DNA of 64,000 bases from Cellulomonas denverensis (lineage in GTDB: Bacteria; Actinomycetota; Actinomycetes; Actinomycetales; Cellulomonadaceae), in assembly GCF_012396125.1 (NCBI RefSeq), contig NZ_JAAXOX010000002.1, positions 124,001-188,000 on the forward strand, read 5' to 3'. The notes under the pieces are model-generated. The model saw only the letters and a program-made list of their open reading frames with translations, was not told the origin of the DNA and did not search any database. Shown piece by piece: positions 17,763 through 25,803 of the stretch (the first letter of the stretch is position 1; every line of letters begins with the position of its first letter). Both the position numbers and the translations under genes were made by a program.

Positions 17763-18143
17763 CGGGGATACGAGTTCACCGGCGTGTCGTTCACCCCGCG
17801 CTCACCGGGACGACACCCGCGACACACCGATCGACACGCCGCACCCCGGTCGGCAATCACGACAGAACGGGCGCCGATCGCAGCCCGGTGACCAGGCGGA
17901 ACGCCCTCCACCGGCCGGAATGCTCGTCTTGACATCACCTGTGCAGCTAGTAGCGTCTCGGCAGTGGTCGCGGAGCAGCAGTGCTCCGCCGGGGGGAGAA
18001 CCCGATCACCCTTCTGGCCCCGACCGGGCCCGCGTGTTCAGTAGAAAACGTGCAACGCCTCCGCGGCGCCGCGCGGTACGAAGGACACGCGGGCCGGTCG
18101 GTCAGGCAAATCCCGCTCAGCCCGGTGCCGTAGCATCGACGGC
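17763..18143. other. 381-nt gene-poor stretch between the amidohydrolase and lnt
   Basis: No convincing protein gene was found. It contains a 10-bp inverted repeat, CGGCGTGTCG (17780-17789) and CGACACGCCG (17832-17841), with CGACAC repeated three times on the right side. It also holds a good housekeeping promoter (17929-17956), a tight hairpin (17970-17989), and a possible 50-codon GTG frame at 17981-18133 that ends in the -10 hexamer of lnt. It may encode an lnt leader or a small RNA. Confidence 0.5.
17929..17956 (+). promoter_or_regulatory. Housekeeping-type promoter TTGACA-N16-TAGCGT
   Basis: A perfect TTGACA (17929-17934) is followed after 16 nt by TAGCGT (17951-17956), fitting the actinobacterial TAnnnT -10. 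A start near 17963 would place the 8-bp hairpin GCGGAGCA/TGCTCCGC (17970-17989) at the 5' end of the transcript. It could serve lnt with a long leader, a small RNA, or a short peptide. Confidence 0.65.
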
Positions 18144-19712
18144 GTGCAGCCACGTGATCCCTCCCGCTGGTGGAGCGCGATCCTGGCGGCGCTCGGCGGG
18201 GGCCTGACCTGGACGTCTTTCCCGGACCTCGGCTGGTGGTTCGCCGCCGCCCCCGGCATCGGCCTGCTGTTCTGGGCGATGCGCCGGGACAGTGCCCGGT
18301 GGAACGCCCTGGTCGGCCTGATCTGGGGGACCGCGTTCTTCCTGCCGTTGATCACCTGGGCGAACGACGCCGTCGGCCTGGTGCCGTGGATCGCACTGTC
18401 CCTCGCCCAGGCCGGGTTCATCGCCCTGTTCGGCGCGGCGTGGTCCTGGGCCCGGCGCGGTGAGGCGGTCTGGCGCAACGCGTGGTTGCAGGTCGTGGTG
18501 TTCGCGGTGCTCTGGGTCGCGGTCGAGGAGCTGCGCTCGGCGGCACCGTTCGGCGGCTTCCCCTGGGGACGGCTCGCCTTCTCCCAGGCGGACTCCCCGC
18601 TGCTGGCGCTGGCCCGGATCGGCGGGGCGCCGCTGGTGTCCCTGCTGGTCGCCGCAGCCGGAGCCCTGCTGGCCCTGACCTGGTCGGCGGCCCGCGGGTT
18701 CGCCCTGGGTGCGGTGCTGACCCGGCTGGGCGCGGCGGTGGCGGTGGTGCTGGTCGGCATGATCGTGCCGATGCCCACCCAGTCCGAGGACGGCTCGCTG
18801 CGGGTGTCCGCGATCCAGGGCAACGTCTCCCACCCCGGGCTGGACGCCTTCGACCAGCGGCGCGAGGTGCTGGACAACCACCTGGCGGGCACCCAGGCGG
18901 TCACCGACCGGGTCGGTTCCGGGGGAGTGGACCTGGTGCTGTGGCCGGAGAACGGCACCGACATCGACCCGCAGGCCGACCCCCAGGTCTGGGCCGACAT
19001 CGACGCTGCCGCCCAGGCCGCCGGAGCGCCGATCCTGGTCGGCACCGTGGAGTACCCGGAGGACAGCGACGGGCGGTACAACACCGCGCTGCTCTGGGAG
19101 CCCGGTGTCGGTCCGGTGGACCGCTACTCCAAGCAGCACCCGGCGCCGTTCGCCGAGTACATCCCGATCCGCGAGCTGGTGCGGCCGTTCTCCTCGGCGG
19201 TGGACCTGGTCACCCGCGACATGCTGCCCGGCACCGAACCCGGCGTGCTGGAGCTGGACTCCGAGCGGCTGGGCCGCACCGTGACGATCGGCGACGTGAT
19301 CTGCTTCGAGGTGGCCTACGACGCGCTGGTGCGCGAGTCGGTCGCCGAGGGGGCGGAGTTCCTGGTGGTGCAGACCAATAACGCCTCCTTCGGTTGGTCC
19401 GCGGAGAGCACCCAGCAGCTCGCGATGTCCCGGTTCCGGGCGGTCGAGCACGGGCGGGCCACGGTGCAGGTGTCGACGGTGGGCGTCAGCGCGGTGATCG
19501 CCCCGAACGGGACGGTGTCGGAGTCCACGGAGCTGTTCACTGCCGACCAGTTGGTGGCGACGCTGCCGCTGCGCCAGACACTCACCCTCGCCACCCGGAT
19601 GGGATCGTGGCCCGGCTGGGTGCTGGCAGGCTTGGGGGTCGTGATGACCGGTGCCGGGATGGCCGGCGCCGCGCGGGTCCGCCGGGACGACCGGCCGGAG
19701 GGGGCACAGTGA
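18144..19712 (+). CDS. lnt: Apolipoprotein N-acyltransferase
   Basis: The 522-residue membrane enzyme N-acylates the lipid-modified cysteine of lipoproteins. About six N-terminal membrane helices and a final C-terminal helix flank a periplasmic nitrilase domain (about residues 215-480). The catalytic triad is visible: Glu269 in WPENGTD, Lys330 in SKQHPAPF and Cys387 in VICFEVAY. GTG 18144 has TAGCAT (18131-18136) 7 nt upstream. The stop overlaps the next gene, the mannosyltransferase (GTGA). In M. tuberculosis the two activities are fused as Ppm1; here they are separate but coupled. Confidence 0.95.
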   Translation: MQPRDPSRWWSAILAALGGGLTWTSFPDLGWWFAAAPGIGLLFWAMRRDSARWNALVGLIWGTAFFLPLITWANDAVGLVPWIALSLAQAGFIALFGAAWSWARRGEAVWRNAWLQVVVFAVLWVAVEELRSAAPFGGFPWGRLAFSQADSPLLALARIGGAPLVSLLVAAAGALLALTWSAARGFALGAVLTRLGAAVAVVLVGMIVPMPTQSEDGSLRVSAIQGNVSHPGLDAFDQRREVLDNHLAGTQAVTDRVGSGGVDLVLWPENGTDIDPQADPQVWADIDAAAQAAGAPILVGTVEYPEDSDGRYNTALLWEPGVGPVDRYSKQHPAPFAEYIPIRELVRPFSSAVDLVTRDMLPGTEPGVLELDSERLGRTVTIGDVICFEVAYDALVRESVAEGAEFLVVQTNNASFGWSAESTQQLAMSRFRAVEHGRATVQVSTVGVSAVIAPNGTVSESTELFTADQLVATLPLRQTLTLATRMGSWPGWVLAGLGVVMTGAGMAGAARVRRDDRPEGAQ

Positions 19713-20485
19713 GCGGTGCGGGCGACGGGCGTCAGCTCGTGGTGATGCCGACCTACGACGAGCGGGACAGCCTGCCGCGGACGCTGGACGCGCTGTTGCG
19801 GCACGTGCCGGCGGTCGACGTCCTGGTGGTGGACGACGGGTCGCCGGACGGCACCGGGGAGCTGGCCGAACGGATCGCGGCGCAGGAGGAGCAGGAGCTC
19901 GGCCGCCGCCGGATCCAGGTGATGCACCGCAGCGGCAAGCAGGGACTCGGCACCGCCTACGTGGCCGGCTTCCGGTGGGCATTGGATCGCGGGTACACAG
20001 CCGTGGTCGAGATGGACGCCGACGGCTCGCACCGGGCGGAGGACCTCCCGCGGCTGCTGGCCCGGCTGACCGCCGCCGACCGGCCCGCGCTGGTGATCGG
20101 CTCGCGCTGGGTGCGCGGCGGGCGGGTGGTCAACTGGCCGCTGCACCGCCAGCTGCTGTCCCGCGGGGCGAATGTCTACGCCTGGCTGGCGATGGGTCTG
20201 CCGGTGCGCGATGCCACCGCCGGGTTCCGGGTCTACCGGGAGGACGTGCTGCGCCGGTTGGAGCTGGACGAGGTCGCCTCGCACGGGTACTGCTTCCAGA
20301 TCGACATGGCCTGGCGGGTGCTGCGGGCCGGGGGCACGGTGGCCGAGGTGCCGATCACCTTCGTCGAACGCGCCGAGGGCCGGTCCAAGATGAGCCGGAG
20401 CATCGTGGCCGAGGCGCTGGTGCGGGTGACCGTGTGGGGGGCGCAGGAACGCTGGCGGCAGCTGCGCGGGCTCGTGCGGCGCTGA
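19709..20485 (+). CDS. ppm1: Polyprenol-phosphate mannosyltransferase (GT2, Ppm1/Dpm1-like)
   Basis: The 258-residue GT2 enzyme transfers mannose from GDP-mannose to polyprenyl phosphate, the donor for lipoglycan and protein mannosylation. It has the N-terminal VVMPTYDERDSL, LVVDDGSPDGTG, the DXD-type EMDADGSH near residue 108, SRWVRGG, and the DATAGFRVYRED segment. It lacks C-terminal membrane helices, like the catalytic Dpm1/Ppm-D2 class. Translational coupling to lnt reflects the Lnt-Ppm partnership known from mycobacteria. A strong hairpin follows the stop. Confidence 0.93.
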   Translation: MSGAGDGRQLVVMPTYDERDSLPRTLDALLRHVPAVDVLVVDDGSPDGTGELAERIAAQEEQELGRRRIQVMHRSGKQGLGTAYVAGFRWALDRGYTAVVEMDADGSHRAEDLPRLLARLTAADRPALVIGSRWVRGGRVVNWPLHRQLLSRGANVYAWLAMGLPVRDATAGFRVYREDVLRRLELDEVASHGYCFQIDMAWRVLRAGGTVAEVPITFVERAEGRSKMSRSIVAEALVRVTVWGAQERWRQLRGLVRR

Positions 20486-20511
20486 GCGGGACATTCCCGG
20501 GCACAGACGAC

Positions 20512-20548
20512 CGGACGGGCCCCTCCCGCTCGGGGAGAGGCCCGTCCG
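20512..20548. terminator. Bidirectional terminator hairpin between ppm1 and rbpA
   Basis: A 10-bp outer stem (20512-20521 with 20539-20548), one C/A mismatch, then a 5-bp inner stem (20523-20527 with 20533-20537) close a 5-nt loop. There is no long T-run, which is normal for high-GC terminators. It sits between two convergent genes and can serve both strands. Confidence 0.8.
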
Positions 20549-20576
20549 ACGTCAGGTACGGGGTGAGCCGGCCGGC

Positions 20577-20921
20577 TCAGGCGCTGCGGCGCAGCTTGCC
20601 CGCGCGGAGCAGGTCGAGGCGCTCGTCGAGCAGGTCCTCCAGCTCCTTGATGGTGCGGCGCTCCAGGAGCATGTCCCAGTGCGTGCGCGGCGGCTTGGTC
20701 GCCTTCGGCTCCGGCTTGGAGGCGTCGCGCAGCAGTGCCTCGGCACCGCACCGGCACTCCCAGACCACCGGGACGTCGGCCTCGACCGAGAACGGCAGGA
20801 TGATCGTGTGCCCGTTGGGGCAGTCGTAGTAGGCCTGGAGCCGGGGGGCGAAGTCGACGCCCTCATCCGACTCCATGCTGTGGGAACCGATGCGCATCCC
20901 GCGCAGGGACCGGTTCGACAT
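20577..20921 (-). CDS. rbpA: RNA polymerase-binding protein RbpA
   Basis: The 114-residue protein binds RNA polymerase and the group 1/2 sigma factor and stabilises the open complex. It has the N-terminal MSNRSLRGMRIGSHSMESD, the RbpA core with Cys34-Pro-Asn-Gly-His38 and Cys56-Arg-Cys58, the basic linker, and the C-terminal sigma-interacting helix TIKELEDLLDERLDLLR. The ATG at 20921 has GGAGG 9 nt upstream. Convergent placement against ppm1 matches M. tuberculosis (Rv2050/Rv2051c). A SigR/SigH-type promoter lies upstream, matching known oxidative-stress control of rbpA in Streptomyces. Confidence 0.97.
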   Translation of the reverse strand: MSNRSLRGMRIGSHSMESDEGVDFAPRLQAYYDCPNGHTIILPFSVEADVPVVWECRCGAEALLRDASKPEPKATKPPRTHWDMLLERRTIKELEDLLDERLDLLRAGKLRRSA

Positions 20922-20972
20922 GGTGGGACCTCCGTGCCTTGACGTGCAGAGCTTGCGTGTACTCAGATGCGA

Positions 20973-20999
20973 CAACGTCCGAACGGGCTGCTGTGTTCC
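20973..20999 (-). promoter_or_regulatory. SigR/SigH-type promoter of rbpA
   Basis: Read on the minus strand, GGAAC (20999-20995) is followed after exactly 18 nt by GTTG (20976-20973). The thiol-stress sigma factors SigR (Streptomyces) and SigH (mycobacteria) recognise GGAA(C/T)-N18/19-GTT. The predicted start near 20966 gives a leader of about 45 nt before the rbpA ATG. rbpA is an established SigR target in S. coelicolor, which supports the reading. Confidence 0.8.
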
Positions 21000-21045
21000 A
21001 CTGTGCCGTGAAGGTCCGGTGAACGCCCGTCGGAGTGCCGGCCGA

Positions 21046-22143
21046 TCACCCCGCGGACAGGGTGGCGGCGACCGCGCGGCGGACCAGGTCGCTGTCGTCC
21101 GCGCCCTCGTCCCGCCACCGGCGCTGCTGGGCAGCACCGTTCCCGCGCTCGAACAGCCGCCGGACGGCCGTCTCAACGTGCCCGAGGTCGCCGTTGTTCC
21201 GCAGCGCCGGGGTGACGTGCTCGACCAGCTGTCCGACCACCTCGGCGGCAGGGGCGGGCTTGCCGGTCACCGGCGACAGCAGGTCCTCGGACAGCCCGGT
21301 GCGGGCGGCCCGCCAGCCGGCCACCCGGATCAGCTCGGTCCGGGTGCCGTCCGGCTCCTGGTCGCCGGCCACCGCGGTGTCGGCCAGCGCCCGGACCAGC
21401 GCGCCGATCAGCACCGCGTCCTCCGGGTCCAGGCAGACGTCGGCGACCCGGACCTCGACCGTGGGGTAGCGCGCGGAGAGCCGGGCGTCGAAGTAGACCA
21501 TCCCGCTGTCCAGGATCGTGCCGGACTCGACCAACTCGGTCACCGTGCGGTGATAGGTCTCCGGGTCACCGAAGGGTGCGGTCGGCCCGGCGGTCGGCCA
21601 GCGGCCCCAGATCTGCGACCGGAACGACTGGTAGCCGGAGTCGTCGCCGTGCCAGAACGGGCTGTTGGCGGACATCGCCAGCAGCACCGGGTTCCACCGG
21701 CGCAGGTGGTCGACCACCCGCACCCCCTCGGCGTCGTCGTCCACCGAGACGTGCACGTGGCAGCCGGAGGTGAGCTGGTCCCGGGCGGTCCGGGCGAACA
21801 GGTTCATGATCCGGCGGGCGCGGGCGTCCACCACCACGGTCGGGTCGGTGGCGTGCGGGGAGGTGGCCAGCGCCACAATGTGGTTGCCGGTGTGCTGGGC
21901 GGAGGCGTCCGCCCGGGCCCGTCCGGCCCGCACCTCGGCGAGCAGCGCGTCCAGGTCGTCGCACGGGCGGGTGCTGGTCTCCACCTGCTCCTGGGCGAAC
22001 TCCTTCTCCAGCGACCCACCGGGGGTGCCGTCGTCCTGCGGCAGCTCGGCGGAGGCATGCTGCAGCACCGCCGCCGCGACCGCCCTCGGCGCCCCGTCCG
22101 GGCCGACGATCAGGAACTCTTCTTCCACTCCGATGGTGCGCAC
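21046..22143 (-). CDS. YbdK-type glutamate-cysteine ligase (carboxylate-amine ligase)
   Basis: The 365-residue protein belongs to the GCS2/YbdK family, which makes gamma-glutamyl-cysteine-like bonds using ATP. Visible motifs are TIGVEEEFLIVG at the N-terminus, SLEKEFAQEQVET, TGNHIVALATSPHA, TSGCHVHVSVDD and SANSPFWHGDDSGYQSFR. The GTG at 22143 gives the conserved start; CAGAAT (22155-22150) lies 6 nt upstream as a weak -10. Actinobacteria often carry several such genes, and their product may not be free gamma-glutamylcysteine, so the physiological role is open. Confidence 0.9.
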   Translation of the reverse strand: MRTIGVEEEFLIVGPDGAPRAVAAAVLQHASAELPQDDGTPGGSLEKEFAQEQVETSTRPCDDLDALLAEVRAGRARADASAQHTGNHIVALATSPHATDPTVVVDARARRIMNLFARTARDQLTSGCHVHVSVDDDAEGVRVVDHLRRWNPVLLAMSANSPFWHGDDSGYQSFRSQIWGRWPTAGPTAPFGDPETYHRTVTELVESGTILDSGMVYFDARLSARYPTVEVRVADVCLDPEDAVLIGALVRALADTAVAGDQEPDGTRTELIRVAGWRAARTGLSEDLLSPVTGKPAPAAEVVGQLVEHVTPALRNNGDLGHVETAVRRLFERGNGAAQQRRWRDEGADDSDLVRRAVAATLSAG

Positions 22144-22231
22144 CCGAGAATTCTGGGGTGGGCGCGGGCGGTTGTCCTGCGCAGACGGCCCGGCGTGACC
22201 GGACCCACACGGACCGGTCGCCGCGGCCCGG

Positions 22232-24958
22232 TCAGGCGGAGCGGCGGCGGCCCGCCCGGTGCAGTCCGGCGCCCAGCGCCAGCAGCCCGAGGCCGAGCAG
22301 CAGCCCGCCGCCGACCGCGGCGCCGGTGATCGCCAGCGCCGGTCCACCGCCGGTGCTGCCGGCGCCCGGTCCCGTGCCGGCTGTGCCCGGGTCGCCCGGG
22401 TCGCCCGGGGTCCCCGGCTCACCCGGCGTGCCACCGGGGTCGGCGACCGTGACCGTGACCGTGGCGTCCGCGCACAGCCCGGAGCCGTCGGCGGCACAGA
22501 TCCGGTACCGGAAGCTGTCGGTGCCGGAGAACCCGTCGGCCGGGGAGTAGACGAACCGGCTGCCGTCCCAGGTCGCGGTGCCGTGCGCGGGGTCGGCGAC
22601 CAGCGCGGGCGGGTCCACCTCACCCAGGTCGTTCGCCCGGACATCGACCGGCACCGGGCTGCCCGCGGCGGTGCTCGCGGTGTCGTCGGTGGCGACCGGG
22701 TCGACCAGGCCCCGGACCAGTCCGGTGGAGCACAGCTGCGGGTAGCCGTCGTCGCAGGCGGTGTAGGCGTACAGGTCCACCCCGGCGAAGCCCGGTCGCG
22801 GCTGGTACGTCGTGCTGAGCTGCGCGGTGGACTCGCTGCCGTACACCGGGCCGAAGACCTCGCCCACGGCGACCGCGTCACCGTTGGGGTCGCTGACCTC
22901 CAGGGCACCCGACACCGCGGTGTCGACCGTGGTGGTCAGCACGGTCAGGTCGGTGACCGGCGGGTCGTTGTCCGGGATCACGTGCAGCACCACGGTGGCC
23001 TGGGCGCAGACGCCCGGATCGGTGACCGAGCAGGTCTCGTACACCAGCTCGTCGTCACCCAGGTAGCCGCCCGGGTCGTAGGTCAGCGTGCCCTCGGCCG
23101 GGTCGAGGCCGGTCACCCCGCCGTGGTGCGGCCAGGAGACGATCCGGGTCAGCTGGGCCCCGGTGGTGTCGTTGGCGGACACCGGGACCGTCACCGGGTG
23201 CGAGCGGCGGGTGGTGGCCTCGTCGTTCAGCGCCCGGGGGAGCACGGTGATCGTGATGGTGGCCGGGGCCGAGCACTGCGCCGGGGTCTGGCTGTCGCAC
23301 ACCCGGTAGGTGAAGGAGTCGATCCCGGCGAAGCCGCTGTCCGGGAGGTACCCGAAGGCTCCGGCACCGCTCATCCGGGCACCGCCGTGGGTGGGGTCGC
23401 TCAGGCGCTCGTAGGTCAGGCGCAGCCCGTCCGGCGAGTTGCCCGCACCGACGCCGAGCACCGGGACTCCGGCGAGGGTCTGGCGGTCGACGTTCGCGGC
23501 GGTGGGCCCGGGCAGCTGCCCCGGGTCGGTGGTGACGACCTCGGTGACCACCTGCTGGGCGGCGGTGCTGCCGTCGTTGTTCGACGGCGCCGGGTCGGGA
23601 CTGGTCGACGTGGCCGACGCGGTGTCGGTCAGGGTGGCGACGGCGGCCGGGGCGGTGCCGGTGACCGTGCGGGTGACGCCGGCACCGGCGGCCAGGTCGC
23701 CGATCGCCCAGGTGGCGACGCCGCCGGAGACCGTGCCGGCGTCCGAGACGGTGACGTCGGTCAGCTCCGCGGGCAGCGTGTCGGTGAGCACCACGCCGGT
23801 CGCCAGGTCCGGGCCCTCGTTCTCGACCGTCAGGGTGTACGTGACGCTGGCGCCGGTCAGCACCTGCGCCGGCCCGGTCTTGGTGACCCGGATGTCGGCA
23901 CTCGTCCGGTCGACCGGGGCCGCGCAACCCGGCGATGGGTGGTCCTCGATCGTGCCCGGGTCGACGGTTCCGGCGACCACGTTGGCGATCTGGCCGGTCT
24001 GCCCCGGGAACGGGGGGTCCTGGCCGGTGTCGACCACGATCGGATCGGCGGCGGAGTCCCCGGCGAAGGTGCCCTGGACCGACGTGCCGCCGGTGAAGCG
24101 GTAGCTGCCGAACCCGGTCAGGGTGCCGTCGTCGATCAGGCCGGCGGCGCTGAGCGTCCCGGCGTGCGGCTGGGACCACGAACCGTTGTTGCTGAAGGTG
24201 CCGCCGACCAGCAGCAGCCCGGTGTTGCTCGATCCGGTCGCGTCGTTCCGCAGATCGCCACCGGCCTGGATGCCGCAGGTGTTGGACAGGGTGCCGGAAC
24301 CGTTCAGGACGATGTCCCGGTCGACCCGGAGCAGGCCACTGTTGCCCAGATGGCCGTTCGCGGTCAGTGAGCCCTGCACGTGCAGCTCGTTCTCATTGGT
24401 GAGGGCGACCTGGTCGTTGAGGGTCGCGTCGCCCTGCACCACCATCGTGCCGGCGTTGATCACGGTGCCCGCAGCCGGGGCGAAGCCGGAACGGATCGTC
24501 AGCGTGGCGCCGCTGCGGTTGTTCAGGGTGGCGTTGCCGTTGATCCCCAGCCCGGCGAAGGTCGCGGTCCCGGCGTTGTCCAACTCGAAGCCGGCCGCCA
24601 CCACCTGATTCGGGGCGTCCAGGGTGCCGCCGGCGGCCACGGCGATCGCGCCCTGCGCGTTGTTCAGGTAGGCCGGGTCCAGGGTGGTCCCGGCGGTCAC
24701 GCACAGGGTGCCCCCGGCCGGCAGTTGGTCGATCCCGCCGGCGAAGGTGCCGCCGGTGAGGGCCACCACCTGGCCGGGCTGGACGCTGATCGCGGAGTTG
24801 CCGGTCGCCGCGGCGGTCAGCGTCACATCCGGGGCGGTGCAGTCGTCCGCCGGGGTGGCCTGGGCTGCGGGGATCCCGGTGCCCAGGGCGGTGCTGGTCA
24901 GAATCAGGGCGCCGAGGGCGGCCACCGCCGCCGGTCGGGCTGGGCGGTGCAGGTGCAT
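22232..24958 (-). CDS. Sortase-anchored multidomain surface protein (DUF11 and Ig-like modules, LAITG signal)
   Basis: The 908-residue protein has a Sec signal peptide (residues 1-35, AxA-type end QATPA), then a Gly/Asn-rich repetitive region (about 40-330) that looks like a beta-helix. A DUF11 domain follows (about 350-465, with VTYTLTVENEGPDLATGVVL), then four Ig/cadherin-like modules (about 480-840), each ending with a C-x7-C pair (CDSQTPAQC, CSVTDPGVC, CDDGYPQLC, CAADGSGLC). A Gly-Pro-Glu/Asp linker leads to LAITG (875-879), a membrane helix and RRR. LAXTG is the class E sortase motif. It probably serves adhesion or cell-surface structure. Confidence 0.88.
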   Translation of the reverse strand: MHLHRPARPAAVAALGALILTSTALGTGIPAAQATPADDCTAPDVTLTAAATGNSAISVQPGQVVALTGGTFAGGIDQLPAGGTLCVTAGTTLDPAYLNNAQGAIAVAAGGTLDAPNQVVAAGFELDNAGTATFAGLGINGNATLNNRSGATLTIRSGFAPAAGTVINAGTMVVQGDATLNDQVALTNENELHVQGSLTANGHLGNSGLLRVDRDIVLNGSGTLSNTCGIQAGGDLRNDATGSSNTGLLLVGGTFSNNGSWSQPHAGTLSAAGLIDDGTLTGFGSYRFTGGTSVQGTFAGDSAADPIVVDTGQDPPFPGQTGQIANVVAGTVDPGTIEDHPSPGCAAPVDRTSADIRVTKTGPAQVLTGASVTYTLTVENEGPDLATGVVLTDTLPAELTDVTVSDAGTVSGGVATWAIGDLAAGAGVTRTVTGTAPAAVATLTDTASATSTSPDPAPSNNDGSTAAQQVVTEVVTTDPGQLPGPTAANVDRQTLAGVPVLGVGAGNSPDGLRLTYERLSDPTHGGARMSGAGAFGYLPDSGFAGIDSFTYRVCDSQTPAQCSAPATITITVLPRALNDEATTRRSHPVTVPVSANDTTGAQLTRIVSWPHHGGVTGLDPAEGTLTYDPGGYLGDDELVYETCSVTDPGVCAQATVVLHVIPDNDPPVTDLTVLTTTVDTAVSGALEVSDPNGDAVAVGEVFGPVYGSESTAQLSTTYQPRPGFAGVDLYAYTACDDGYPQLCSTGLVRGLVDPVATDDTASTAAGSPVPVDVRANDLGEVDPPALVADPAHGTATWDGSRFVYSPADGFSGTDSFRYRICAADGSGLCADATVTVTVADPGGTPGEPGTPGDPGDPGTAGTGPGAGSTGGGPALAITGAAVGGGLLLGLGLLALGAGLHRAGRRRSA

Positions 24959-25029
24959 GGGTCCCCTCGGTCGCTGGACACCGCCCGGAGTTCGGGGGTG
25001 TCACGTCGACCCAACCAGATTCGGGCGAA

Positions 25030-25746
25030 TCAGGCGACCCGGGCGGACTCCTCGGCGATCCGGCCGAGCAGCGCGGCGACCTCGGCCGGCCGCGACCACA
25101 TCGGCCAGTGCCCGGTCGGCAGATCCACGTAGCGGACGTCCCGGAGCTCGGCCAGCCCGCCGATCCAGGCCCAGCCCTCCGCGATCGCCCCCCGGATCTG
25201 CTCGCTGGTCAGCGAGGTGCACAACACCGTGCTCGGCACGTCCAGCCGGGCGGCGCCGGTCAGCACCGGGCCCTCGCGCACCGGGCCGCCGGGCTCGGGC
25301 ACCGCCCGCTCCCGGAACCGGTCCAGCTGCTCCGGGCTCAGGCCCTCCAGGCTGTTGCCGTCCTCCTCCAGGTCCGCCCAGGACGGCAACGGCAGCTCGG
25401 TCCCGGCCAGGTCCGGGTTCAGCGGCCCGGTGCCGGGACCGGAATCGACGTAGACCGCGTGCGCCACCAGGTCCGGCCGCCGGTCGGTCGCCGCATAACC
25501 CGGCACCCCGGCACCGGAGTGCACCGCCAGCACCACCGGTTCCCCGGCGTCCTCGATCGCCGCGACCACCGCGTCGACATGATCGGCCAGGGTCACCGCC
25601 GACCGGTCCGGATGGTCCGGCTCCAGGCCGGGCAGGGTCACCGCGCGGACCCGGTGTCCGTCGGCCCGCAGGTGCCCGGCGACCTCGTCCCACGCCCAGG
25701 CGCCGAGCCAGAATCCCGGGACCAGGATGATCGGTGCGGCTGTCAT
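25030..25746 (-). CDS. Alpha/beta hydrolase
   Basis: The 238-residue protein is a small alpha/beta hydrolase of the esterase/salicylate-esterase-like type. The N-terminus IILVPGFWLGAWAWDEVA carries the oxyanion-hole region. The nucleophile Ser sits in AVHSGAGVPG (about residue 90), and the C-terminal TGHWPMWSRP holds the catalytic His. The start is placed at ATG 25746 because TACTGT (25759-25754) lies 7 nt upstream; the longer in-frame reading from 25776 is disfavoured. No neighbour hints at the substrate. Confidence 0.87.
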   Translation of the reverse strand: MTAAPIILVPGFWLGAWAWDEVAGHLRADGHRVRAVTLPGLEPDHPDRSAVTLADHVDAVVAAIEDAGEPVVLAVHSGAGVPGYAATDRRPDLVAHAVYVDSGPGTGPLNPDLAGTELPLPSWADLEEDGNSLEGLSPEQLDRFRERAVPEPGGPVREGPVLTGAARLDVPSTVLCTSLTSEQIRGAIAEGWAWIGGLAELRDVRYVDLPTGHWPMWSRPAEVAALLGRIAEESARVA

Positions 25747-25803
25747 GGACGTCACAGTAGGACGGGGGGCGGACATCGGCGCGGGGGAGCGGTGCGTCCG
25801 GGT

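Noticed and set aside
17963..18130. Possible c-di-AMP (ydaO-type) riboswitch because of GGGGGGAGAACCC
   Set aside because: Only this short block is reminiscent; the two-fold arrangement of conserved helices could not be found by eye.
17981..18133. 50-codon GTG frame before lnt
   Set aside because: Weak ribosome-binding site, no family resemblance, and its stop sits in the lnt -10. Kept only as part of a finding, not called as a gene.
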